DNA of 6,862 nt from Gemmatimonadota bacterium (GTDB lineage: Bacteria > Latescibacterota > UBA2968 > UBA8231), in assembly GCA_009845645.1 (NCBI GenBank), contig VXZF01000552.1, positions 1 through 6,862 of the forward strand, read 5' to 3'. Numbering within the stretch: the stretch's first letter is position 1; the number at the start of each line of letters is the position of its first letter. Of this stretch, positions 1 through 6,201 are shown piece after piece. The notes under the pieces were generated by a model that saw nothing but the letters and a program-made list of their open reading frames with translations, did no database searches and was not told the origin of the DNA. Made by a program: the position numbers and the translations under genes.

Positions 1-420
1 CTGGGCGGCCACAATTCGATCTATACCGCGGTCTTCGATCCGCGCATCGCCGTTGTTGTCTCCAGTTGCGGCCTCGATTCCTATCAAGATTACATGGACG
101 GCGATATTACGGGCTGGACCAGTGATCGCTACATGCCGCGCTTAAAGGACTACGCTCTAGCGGACCTTCCTTTCGACTTCCACGATATGATCGCCGCGTT
201 AGCGCCGCGTCCTTGCTTCATCTCTGCGCCTTTGGGCGACTCCAATTTCCGCTGGCGCAGCGTCGATTCGGTGGTCGAAACCGCGCGGGCAGTGTACGAT
301 CTATACGGTGCTCGCGAGGCCCTGCAAGTGGTTCATCCCGATTGCGGCCACGACTTTCCCGACGACATCCGCCAGCGGGCTTACCAGATTATCTCCGAGG
401 TCTTGACTAGCGACGACTGA
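1..420 (+). CDS. Alpha/beta hydrolase (dienelactone hydrolase / acetyl xylan esterase-like), C-terminal part
   Basis: This is the last 139 codons of a gene that enters from the left edge; frame 1 is open from base 1 to the TGA at 418-420. The first residues, LGGHNS, are what normally follows the GHS nucleophile elbow in GHSLGGHN-type alpha/beta hydrolases, so the catalytic serine probably lies one or two codons outside the window. The other two members of a Ser-Asp-His triad are visible in family-like context: Asp in APLGDSNF (codon at 238-240) and His in CGHDFP (codon at 349-351). The segment between them (DFHDMIAALAPRPCF) is typical of the peptidase S9/acetyl xylan esterase-like hydrolases abundant in Planctomycetes-type genomes. 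The likely role is hydrolysis of an ester or related bond; the substrate cannot be told. An ATG at base 94 is internal, not the start, because homology extends upstream of it. Confidence 0.85.
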   Translation: MGGHNSIYTAVFDPRIAVVVSSCGLDSYQDYMDGDITGWTSDRYMPRLKDYALADLPFDFHDMIAALAPRPCFISAPLGDSNFRWRSVDSVVETARAVYDLYGAREALQVVHPDCGHDFPDDIRQRAYQIISEVLTSDD

Positions 421-553
421 CGGTCGTTTCGGATTGCAACCATAGACTTGGTTTGCTATTGAACGAAGATGCGGTAGTTTTTGTACGATGTTTGCCGCGT
501 CAGGATATTTATCGATACTTCCCATAGCTAACAATGCGATCTCTACCTAAAAA
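421..553 (+). promoter_or_regulatory. Intergenic spacer with possible promoter for the four-gene block
   Basis: This 133-bp gap is visibly richer in A and T than the flanking genes and is the only sizeable non-coding stretch before the overlapping genes, so a promoter is expected here. The best sigma70-like pair I can see is TTGTAC (481-486), a 17-bp spacer, then GATATT (504-509), each matching four of six consensus bases. A second weak pair is TTGCCG (492-497) with GATACT (514-519). Neither is strong, and the host's promoter consensus is unknown. No operator palindrome or riboswitch fold was recognised. Confidence 0.25.
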
Positions 554-2182
554 ATGCTCAAGTTCTTTCTACTTCTACCGCTCCTATCCGTCCCCCTCTA
601 CGCCAACCCTCGCTTCTACGACGCCACCCAAGGAGCGGGTATCGACTTCGTCCACTTCAACGGTGCGAATGGCCAGAAGTTCGTCATTGAAACAGTCGGT
701 CCTGGCGGCGGTTTTTTCGATTACGACGGCGACGGTCGCCTCGACATTTACCTAATCAACGGGGCCGCCGTGCCTGGGACCGACTACGACCCCGCGCCGC
801 AAAACGCGCTCTACCACAATCGCGGCGACGGTACCTTTGCCGATGTAACGGCGCACGCTGGCGTCGGCGATACGGGTTACGGCATGGGCTGCGCGGTCGG
901 CGATATCGAAAACGACGGTGATCTCGATTTATACGTGACCAACTTCGGCGCGAATGTGCTGTATCGGAACGAGGGGGATGGAACGTTTGCGGATGTGACG
1001 GTCGCGGCCCAAGTCGGCGACGAGGGCTGGGGGGCGAGTGCTGCGTTTGCCGACATCGATCGCGACGGCTTGGTCGATTTATACGTGGGCAACTACCACA
1101 ACTTCTCCTACACCAATCACCGCGTCTGCGCCGAGGGCGGCAGCGGACTTCAACTCTATTGCGGCCCAGAGGCTTTTGACGGAGTTACCGACGTACTGTA
1201 TCGGAATGAGGGGGATGGCACCTTTGCCGACATTACGACCGCAGCCGGACTGGGCAGTGCCGAGGGCAAGGAGCTAGGTGTGGTCTTCGGCGACGTGGAT
1301 CTCGACGGCGATCCAGACCTCTACCTAGCGAACGACAAGACCTTAAACTTCTTGTATCTCAACGACGGTACCGGCCACTTTGCGGACGAAGCGCTGCTGG
1401 CTGGGGTTGCGTACAACGAGGACGGCGATGTCGAAGCGGGTATGGGCGTTGACATGGGCGACTACGACAACGACGGCGATCCCGACCTCTTTGTCACCAA
1501 TTTTCAGTGGGAGACCAATACGCGGTACATAACCCTCGGCGACGGCACCTTTGTAGATGAGCCCTTTCTGGCTGGGTTGTGCAAGGGAAGCATTGCCTAC
1601 TTATCGTGGGGCACGCGCTTTTTCGATGTCGATAACGACGGCGACCGCGATCTTTTTATTGCCAATGGCCACTTGGAAAGCGATGTCGAGCAATACGAGA
1701 ACGCGACTTTCCCGCAGCGCAATCAGCTCTTTCTCAACGTTGGCGACGGCCGCTTTGAGGAATACGCAGAGGACGGCGGTGCCCTGTCGTTGAAACGGGT
1801 CAGTCGCGGCGCGGCCTTTGGCGACTACGACGACGATGGCGATATCGACGTGCTGGTGGCCAATGTCGCCGCCCGCCCGACCTTGATGCGCAACGACGGT
1901 GCGAGCGGCCACTGGGTGCGCCTGCGGCTAGAGGGCCGCGACAGCAACCGCGCTGGCATCGGCACCCGCGTCGAAGTCACAAGCGGCGGGCGGGTGCAGA
2001 CCGACGAAGTGCGCTCGGGTGCCAGCTACCTCTCGCAGAGCGACGTGCAGTTGCACTTCGGGCTAGGAACGGCCACCGGCATTGAGCGCGTGGTAGTATA
2101 TTGGCCGAGCGGTCGGGTTGAGGAATACGCAGATTTAGGCGTCAACCAAGAGCATTTGCTCGTCGAAGGAGCGGCGCGATGA
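554..2182 (+). CDS. Secreted CRTAC1-family protein: FG-GAP/VCBS repeats plus ASPIC/UnbV domain
   Basis: The product is 542 aa. Residues 1-17 form a signal peptide (MLKFF, a hydrophobic run, then LYA before Asn18). The body is a beta-propeller built from FG-GAP/VCBS blades with seven calcium-type DxDxDGxxD loops at about residues 56-64, 117-125 (degenerate, Glu at position 3), 167-175, 247-255, 303-311, 358-366 and 424-432. Each loop is commonly followed by a LYxN...GDGTFADVT strand. Two cysteines (192 and 203, the latter in YCGP) sit in the insert usual for CRTAC1 relatives and may form a disulfide. Residues about 468-535 are a clear ASPIC/UnbV domain (GIGTRVEV, HFGLG, VYWPSG). Such proteins are exported and thought to act in binding or adhesion; no enzyme activity is established. 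The start is fixed by an in-frame TAA at 548-550 and by the signal peptide. No Shine-Dalgarno motif is visible. It overlaps the next gene by ATGA and seems to lead an operon. Confidence 0.93.
   Translation: MLKFFLLLPLLSVPLYANPRFYDATQGAGIDFVHFNGANGQKFVIETVGPGGGFFDYDGDGRLDIYLINGAAVPGTDYDPAPQNALYHNRGDGTFADVTAHAGVGDTGYGMGCAVGDIENDGDLDLYVTNFGANVLYRNEGDGTFADVTVAAQVGDEGWGASAAFADIDRDGLVDLYVGNYHNFSYTNHRVCAEGGSGLQLYCGPEAFDGVTDVLYRNEGDGTFADITTAAGLGSAEGKELGVVFGDVDLDGDPDLYLANDKTLNFLYLNDGTGHFADEALLAGVAYNEDGDVEAGMGVDMGDYDNDGDPDLFVTNFQWETNTRYITLGDGTFVDEPFLAGLCKGSIAYLSWGTRFFDVDNDGDRDLFIANGHLESDVEQYENATFPQRNQLFLNVGDGRFEEYAEDGGALSLKRVSRGAAFGDYDDDGDIDVLVANVAARPTLMRNDGASGHWVRLRLEGRDSNRAGIGTRVEVTSGGRVQTDEVRSGASYLSQSDVQLHFGLGTATGIERVVVYWPSGRVEEYADLGVNQEHLLVEGAAR
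959..1237 (+). repeat. Near-identical DNA repeat pair inside the FG-GAP gene (959-1000 and 1196-1237)
   Basis: Both 42-bp copies encode LYRNEGDGTFAD followed by V/I-T. The first 24 bases differ at two positions only, including shared use of GAGGGGGAT for EGD, although other blades of this protein use different codons for the same motif. The remaining bases differ mainly at third positions. The span given runs from the start of the first copy to the end of the second. Confidence 0.75.
2165..2170 (+). promoter_or_regulatory. Shine-Dalgarno site for the TPR lipoprotein gene
   Basis: GAAGGA lies inside the end of the preceding gene, 8 nt before the ATG at 2179. It supports that start despite the 4-bp overlap with the upstream stop codon, and it shows the gene can bind ribosomes itself as well as by coupling. 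Confidence 0.6.
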
Positions 2183-3549
2183 GGGTGCTGATGATCTGCC
2201 TCGCATTGTACGCCTGCGTGCAAGAAGAGATAAAAGAAAAGGTGCGTCCCGGCGCAGCCATGGACGCTGAAGTGCTTTTTGTGCGTGGCACTGCGCTCGC
2301 CTCCGAGGGTCGCCACACCGAGGCTATTGACGCTTATCGGCAGGCAGCAGTGCTAGCGCCCGGGTCTGCCAAAATCCACTACAACCTCGGCAACGCCTAC
2401 GCACGCCAGCTCGATTACCCCAGCGCAATGGCAGCCTATCAGCGCGTATTGGCGTTGGATTCGACGCACGTATCGGCGCGGCACAACCTCGCGGCCATGT
2501 ACGTCAAACAGCTCAACTACGCCCAAGCTATTGACGAACACCGTCGCGTGCTCTCGTTAGATCCCGGCCATCTGACGACCTACTACGACCTCGGCTACAT
2601 CTACTTTTTGCGCGGCGAGTACGGGGAGGTGGAAAAGCTGCTGCAAGCGGGGCTGGACCGCGACTCGACCAATGCCTCTTTCTACCGGCTCTTGGGCCGG
2701 ACGCGCCTGAAGGAACTCGACTTTGAGCGGGCTGCGGCGACCCTGATGCGTGCGGTCGAGTTGGACAGCATGGACGCGGCCGCGTACGTCGATCTGGCGC
2801 AGGTGGAACTCAAGCGGCGCGAGTACGCGGCGGCTGAACTCGCTGCTCGTCGCGCCATTGCGTTTGACTCCTTGTCCAAAGAGGCGTACTTCGCGCTGGC
2901 CAATGCCCTCAAGCGGCTCGGCCGCCGTGAAGAGAGCACCGAAGTGCTGGCGCAGTTTCGGGCGCTCGATCAACAGCTCGACAAAATCGACGACCAACTG
3001 CGGATGCTGGGCAATGCGCCCGACGACCACGAGGCGCGGGCGCAACTGGGTCTGTTGTACACCGAGCAGGGGCGCTTGACTGAAGCGGCCGAAGCGTATC
3101 GGCTGGCTGTGCGTCTCGCACCGGACAGCCTGCGCTATCGCAATAACCTAGGGAATCTCTACCTACGCTTAGGCCAATTCGCCGAGGCCGTTGTCGAGTA
3201 TCAAGCCGCGCTGGCCTTGGACCCAGAATACGACAAGGCGCACTACAATTTGGGCCAGGTGTACATGCGCTTGCAGCGCTTTGACGAGGCCGTGGCCAGT
3301 CTCGCGGAGGCGCGCCGCTTAGCGCCGGAAGACGTGGAGACCCATTACTTTTTGGGACTGCTACACGCGCGCACTGGCGACTACGCCAAAGCCGCCGAGA
3401 TGCTGTCCGTTGCGGTAGCGGCCCGGCCGGATTGGCTCGACGCGCGGCAGAAATTAGCCGTGGCGTATTTGAAGTCTGGCAAGGTAGAAGAGAGCAAGCG
3501 GGAGCTAGCGGCGATCCAGCAGATGAAAGAGAGCGGACAGCATGAGTAA
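2179..3549 (+). CDS. TPR-repeat protein, probable lipoprotein
   Basis: The product is 456 aa. The first 13 residues (MR, a hydrophobic run, then LYAC) look like a short lipoprotein signal with Cys13 as the lipidated residue; the box is imperfect (Tyr at -2), so simple secretion is possible. From about residue 30 to the C-terminus the chain is a solenoid of about 12 tetratricopeptide repeats of 34 residues, recognisable by the YxxLGxxYxxxGxYxxAxxxYxxAlxLdP pattern (for example HYNLGNAYARQLDYPSAM near 67-84). The regular spacing is broken once, near residues 260-280, by a charged linker (LDKIDDQLRMLG) that splits the array into about seven and five repeats. TPR arrays bind other proteins; no enzymatic residues are present. 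Pairing or fusion of TPR arrays with ASPIC/UnbV proteins is familiar from several phyla, which suggests it works with the upstream propeller. It overlaps both neighbours (4 bp before, 8 bp after), consistent with translational coupling. Confidence 0.9.
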   Translation: MRVLMICLALYACVQEEIKEKVRPGAAMDAEVLFVRGTALASEGRHTEAIDAYRQAAVLAPGSAKIHYNLGNAYARQLDYPSAMAAYQRVLALDSTHVSARHNLAAMYVKQLNYAQAIDEHRRVLSLDPGHLTTYYDLGYIYFLRGEYGEVEKLLQAGLDRDSTNASFYRLLGRTRLKELDFERAAATLMRAVELDSMDAAAYVDLAQVELKRREYAAAELAARRAIAFDSLSKEAYFALANALKRLGRREESTEVLAQFRALDQQLDKIDDQLRMLGNAPDDHEARAQLGLLYTEQGRLTEAAEAYRLAVRLAPDSLRYRNNLGNLYLRLGQFAEAVVEYQAALALDPEYDKAHYNLGQVYMRLQRFDEAVASLAEARRLAPEDVETHYFLGLLHARTGDYAKAAEMLSVAVAARPDWLDARQKLAVAYLKSGKVEESKRELAAIQQMKESGQHE

Positions 3550-5107
3550 GCGTTGGCTGGGAACGGCGTTTTGCTCGGTGTTGATCGGCCTAAGCGGTTG
3601 CGCTGAGAACGGCCCGGCCGTGGCCACTGAAGATGCCGTCTTGGTGGAGGTGGGGCTAACGGCGATTCGGGTGGCGGATTATCGCCAGTTCATTACGCGA
3701 GTGGCACCGGAATTGCGGGCGGAGTACGGGGCTGAAAAACTGTTGGAGGCCATCGTCGAGCAAACGCTGCTCGTGCAGGAAGCCGAGCGGCGAGGCTTGG
3801 GCGAGAGCGCGGAGTTTTTGCAATGGAAGACGCAGGCGCAGGCGCGGCTGGTGCAGCAGGCTTTGTACAAACGCGCTGGAATCATCCAGCCCGAAGTCGC
3901 CGAGGAGGAGCTGCGAGCCTATTTCCAGCGCAGCCCGTACAACCGCCGCGTGCGCTTTAGCCTGCTGATGGTGCGCGACCAAGAGCAGCTACCGGAGATT
4001 TTGGCCGCTCTTGCCGAGGGAGCGGACTTTGAGGAACTGTCGATGCAGCACTCGCAGGACTCTCGGATTCTAGAGCGTCAGGCCGATATGGGCTATCACC
4101 GCTGGGGCGATACTATGGCCTCGCATGCCGCCCTGACCGAAAAGGCCTTCTCCATGCAGATCGGGGAGATCTCCGAGCCGATGCAAGTGGCCGATGGGTA
4201 CTTTCTCATCAAGCTCACGGACATGCACCCGGTCAGCTTTGAGCAGGAGCGGGAGACTATTCAGCGCTTGGTGCTGCGGGAGAAGTTAGGGCGGCAGCTC
4301 TTGGCTTATTACGATACCCTGCACGTGCGATATAATGTGCGCTACGAGCTGGATGGGCTGATGGGGTCGCCGGAAGCGGTTGTGGCCGAGTACGACGGTG
4401 GGGTGCTAACGGTCGCTCAGGCCCGCGAACTGCTGAAGGGCCAGGGTGCAGGCGAGAAGGTGCTGCGGCGCGAGGTCGGGCGGCGCGTGTTGGTCCCGCT
4501 CGAAACCGCGCGGCTCGCGCTCGCCGACGACCCAGACCTGCAGCGCGAGTTGGAGCGACTGCGGCAGATGCAGCTTGCGCGGCGCTTGCAGGACGCGCTG
4601 CAAGCGCAGGTGCCACCGCCCAATCCCAATGGCCTGAGCCTGTTTTACGAGGAGCACAAGCTCCGTTACACCGCACCGGCCGAGGTGGAGGTGCGCCGGC
4701 TTCTCGCCCGTGACGAGGCCGAGGGCACTGCCATTGTCGAGCGGATGCGCGCCGGTCGCGATACGACTGAACTGGTCGATCGCTTCGTCAGCGTGATTTA
4801 CGGCAGCGGCGCGCTGGAGGGCGACAATCCGGTCAGCCGCGCCCTGCGTGCCGACGAGGGAACCTTTCACGGTCCCTTTGCCACGGATAATGGTTATATT
4901 GTCCTACAGGTGTTGCGCCGCCGCCCGGATCGACTGCCGCCGCTAAGCGAGATCCGCGAACAGGTCGAGGCGGATTGGGCGGCAGCGCAACTCCAAGCTG
5001 CGGTTAAGGAACTGGCTGCGTCCTTGCGCCAGCGCCGCGCCAATGAAATCCGCTTCAGCCCAGACGCTGTGGCACTAGCCCTGTTGGCCTCTTCTCATGG
5101 CGAGTAA
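3542..5107 (+). CDS. Peptidyl-prolyl cis-trans isomerase lipoprotein (parvulin, SurA/PpiC/PrsA-like)
   Basis: The product is 521 aa. MSKRW followed by a hydrophobic stretch ending LSGC gives a good lipobox with Cys20, so it is probably membrane-anchored and faces the periplasm. Residues about 32-130 resemble the helical SurA N-terminal chaperone region (V-E-V, then KLLEAIVEQTLLVQEAERRGL). Residues about 136-228 are a parvulin rotamase domain: VRFSLLMV, a helix ending ADFEELSMQHSQD, MGYHRWGD, then AFSMQIGEISEPMQVADGYFLIKL. From about 279 the same plan appears to repeat in weaker form: AVVAEYDGGVLTVAQAREL, a charged helix, FYEEHKLRYTAPAEVEVRRLL and a second degenerate parvulin-like unit to about 460 (GTFHGPFATDNGYIVLQVL). 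The family folds or escorts exported and outer-membrane proteins. Its position suggests a foldase for the propeller or TPR partner. The start overlaps the TPR gene by 8 bp; upstream only weak purine-rich SD-like sequence is seen (about 3525-3537). Generic annotation as a PPIase is safe; the exact client is inferred. Confidence 0.88.
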   Translation: MSKRWLGTAFCSVLIGLSGCAENGPAVATEDAVLVEVGLTAIRVADYRQFITRVAPELRAEYGAEKLLEAIVEQTLLVQEAERRGLGESAEFLQWKTQAQARLVQQALYKRAGIIQPEVAEEELRAYFQRSPYNRRVRFSLLMVRDQEQLPEILAALAEGADFEELSMQHSQDSRILERQADMGYHRWGDTMASHAALTEKAFSMQIGEISEPMQVADGYFLIKLTDMHPVSFEQERETIQRLVLREKLGRQLLAYYDTLHVRYNVRYELDGLMGSPEAVVAEYDGGVLTVAQARELLKGQGAGEKVLRREVGRRVLVPLETARLALADDPDLQRELERLRQMQLARRLQDALQAQVPPPNPNGLSLFYEEHKLRYTAPAEVEVRRLLARDEAEGTAIVERMRAGRDTTELVDRFVSVIYGSGALEGDNPVSRALRADEGTFHGPFATDNGYIVLQVLRRRPDRLPPLSEIREQVEADWAAAQLQAAVKELAASLRQRRANEIRFSPDAVALALLASSHGE

Positions 5108-6149
5108 TTCCATCGTTTTGCAACCTGCCTATATCGTCGATCGCCGGCAGGACTATATCTGGTTTGTAAGTCTGCCCTTTGCCGCGGTCTGCTTTGCGCT
5201 CGTGTCGGGGCACTACTTGCCGGGGGCGGCGCTGGCGGCCATTGCCTTGTGGGTGACCATTCCCCACCACTTCGTCACTTGGTTGCGCGTCTATGGCTCA
5301 CCGGCGGAATTCGCCCGCTTTAAGGAACGCTTCATTCTCGGGCCGATAGTGTTGGTCGCCTTTGCCTACGGCCTGATCCAGTGGGCACCGTTGAGCTTGG
5401 TGTTGATCGTGACTTTGTGGGATCACCAGCACAGCTTGATGCAGCAATACGGCTTTGCGCGCGTGTATGATTTCAAGGCCAAGGCCGGTACGCCCGCTAC
5501 TGCGAAGTTCGACTTGGCCTTCAATTGGATCTTCTTTGGCAACATGCTCGTGGTGTCGCCGCTGTTTTCCACGGTCTGGGTGCGCATGTTGCACGAGTGG
5601 CACTTGCCCATCAGCGCGGAAGCGGTAGAGACGGTACACTTGGTCTCGTGGACTATTGCCATTGGCTACGGCTTGATCTATGTGGGACACATCGTCTATT
5701 GCGCTTGGCGCGGCTACGCGCTCAACCCCCTCAAATACGCCTTTCTGCTGTCGAGCTATTTCCTGTGGTACTTCACCAGTTTTACCACGGCCTATCTGCT
5801 CGTCTTTGCGGTGGCGCACCGGATCATGCACGGGATCCAGTACATCGTCATGGTGTATTTCTATAACCGTCACAAGGTCGATCGCACGGGCGGCGACTCG
5901 GCCCTCATGCGCTACGTGGCGGGCAAGGGGGGCGTCAAGTTCTTTCTCTTGCTGTGCGCAGCCTACGCCGTCGTCTTTCACGCGCTGAGCGAGGGCTTGG
6001 TGCGCGACTTTGGCTTTGGCCTAGTCGGTTTCAACACTAATTTTGACCTCTTTAGCTATTCGCTGCTCAGTTCCTTTGCCCTGATCCACTACTACTACGA
6101 CGCATTTATATGGAAAGTGCGGAAAAAGGATGTGCAGGAGGGGCTGTAG
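5097..6149 (+). CDS. Histidine-rich polytopic membrane protein of unknown function
   Basis: The product is 350 aa, mostly hydrophobic, with roughly eight to ten transmembrane helices (about 20-37, 43-61, 80-109, 141-160, 181-202, 212-256 as two, 279-297, 319-338). I do not recognise a named family with certainty. Histidines and aromatic or acidic residues recur at helix ends in motif-like clusters: IPHHFVTWLR (H57, H58), LWDHQHSLMQQYGFARVYD (H110, H112), AHRIMHGIQY (H241, H245) and IHYYYDAFIWKVRK (H331, D335). Clusters of this kind in a membrane protein often bind iron or another metal, as in membrane di-iron desaturases or Brp/Blh carotenoid dioxygenases, but the spacing does not match the classical HxxxH/HxxHH desaturase set. 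It overlaps the PPIase gene by 11 bp and has no visible SD, so it is probably translated by coupling. It ends with tandem stops (TAG at 6147-6149 and 6150-6152). A transporter or a lipid-modifying enzyme are alternatives. Confidence 0.85.
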   Translation: MASNSIVLQPAYIVDRRQDYIWFVSLPFAAVCFALVSGHYLPGAALAAIALWVTIPHHFVTWLRVYGSPAEFARFKERFILGPIVLVAFAYGLIQWAPLSLVLIVTLWDHQHSLMQQYGFARVYDFKAKAGTPATAKFDLAFNWIFFGNMLVVSPLFSTVWVRMLHEWHLPISAEAVETVHLVSWTIAIGYGLIYVGHIVYCAWRGYALNPLKYAFLLSSYFLWYFTSFTTAYLLVFAVAHRIMHGIQYIVMVYFYNRHKVDRTGGDSALMRYVAGKGGVKFFLLLCAAYAVVFHALSEGLVRDFGFGLVGFNTNFDLFSYSLLSSFALIHYYYDAFIWKVRKKDVQEGL

Positions 6150-6161
6150 TAGGGACCTTGT

Positions 6162-6171
6162 AGTAGCTACT
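6162..6171. repeat. Short palindrome between the membrane gene and the AGPS-like gene
   Basis: AGTAGCTACT is a perfect 10-bp palindrome 13 bases after the stop of the membrane protein gene. It touches a second small inverted repeat (TGAT at 6171-6174 and ATCA at 6180-6183). No T-tract follows, so it is not a standard intrinsic terminator. It could be an operator half-site pair or chance. Confidence 0.3.
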
Positions 6172-6188
6172 GATCACTCATCAGGACC

Positions 6189-6193
6189 AGGAG
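6189..6193 (+). promoter_or_regulatory. Shine-Dalgarno site for the AGPS-like gene
   Basis: AGGAG stands 8 nt before the ATG at 6202 and is the clearest ribosome binding site in the window. Together with an in-frame TGA at 6196-6198, it fixes the start of the downstream gene. The presence of an independent strong site after a 52-bp gap contrasts with the coupled starts upstream. Confidence 0.8.
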
Positions 6194-6201
6194 ATTGAGT
6201 T

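Noticed and set aside
94..420. Separate 108-aa gene starting at ATG 94
   Set aside because: The same frame is open to base 1, and the upstream residues LGGHNS continue the hydrolase fold, so this ATG is internal.
436..456. Possible hairpin GCAACCA / TGGTTTGC after the hydrolase gene as a terminator
   Set aside because: The stem is only 7 bp with a bulged T, and no T-tract follows, so an intrinsic terminator is not supported.
301..534. 77-codon minus-strand frame covering the first intergenic spacer
   Set aside because: More than half lies over the conserved hydrolase C-terminus, and there is no clear SD or domain; considered chance.
554..2182. Tandem GAC/GGC-rich stretches as a DNA-level repeat array or CRISPR-like pattern
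   Set aside because: They are the codons of the DxDxDGxxD calcium loops, spaced irregularly and fully explained by the protein repeats.
2557..3045. 162-codon open frame on the minus strand
   Set aside because: It is antisense to well-formed TPR repeats; long antisense frames are expected in GC-rich coding DNA.
5298..5981. 227-codon open frame on the minus strand
   Set aside because: It is antisense to the membrane protein gene. Its composition (many H, R, Q) is what results from reading a GC-rich gene in reverse, and no domain is seen.
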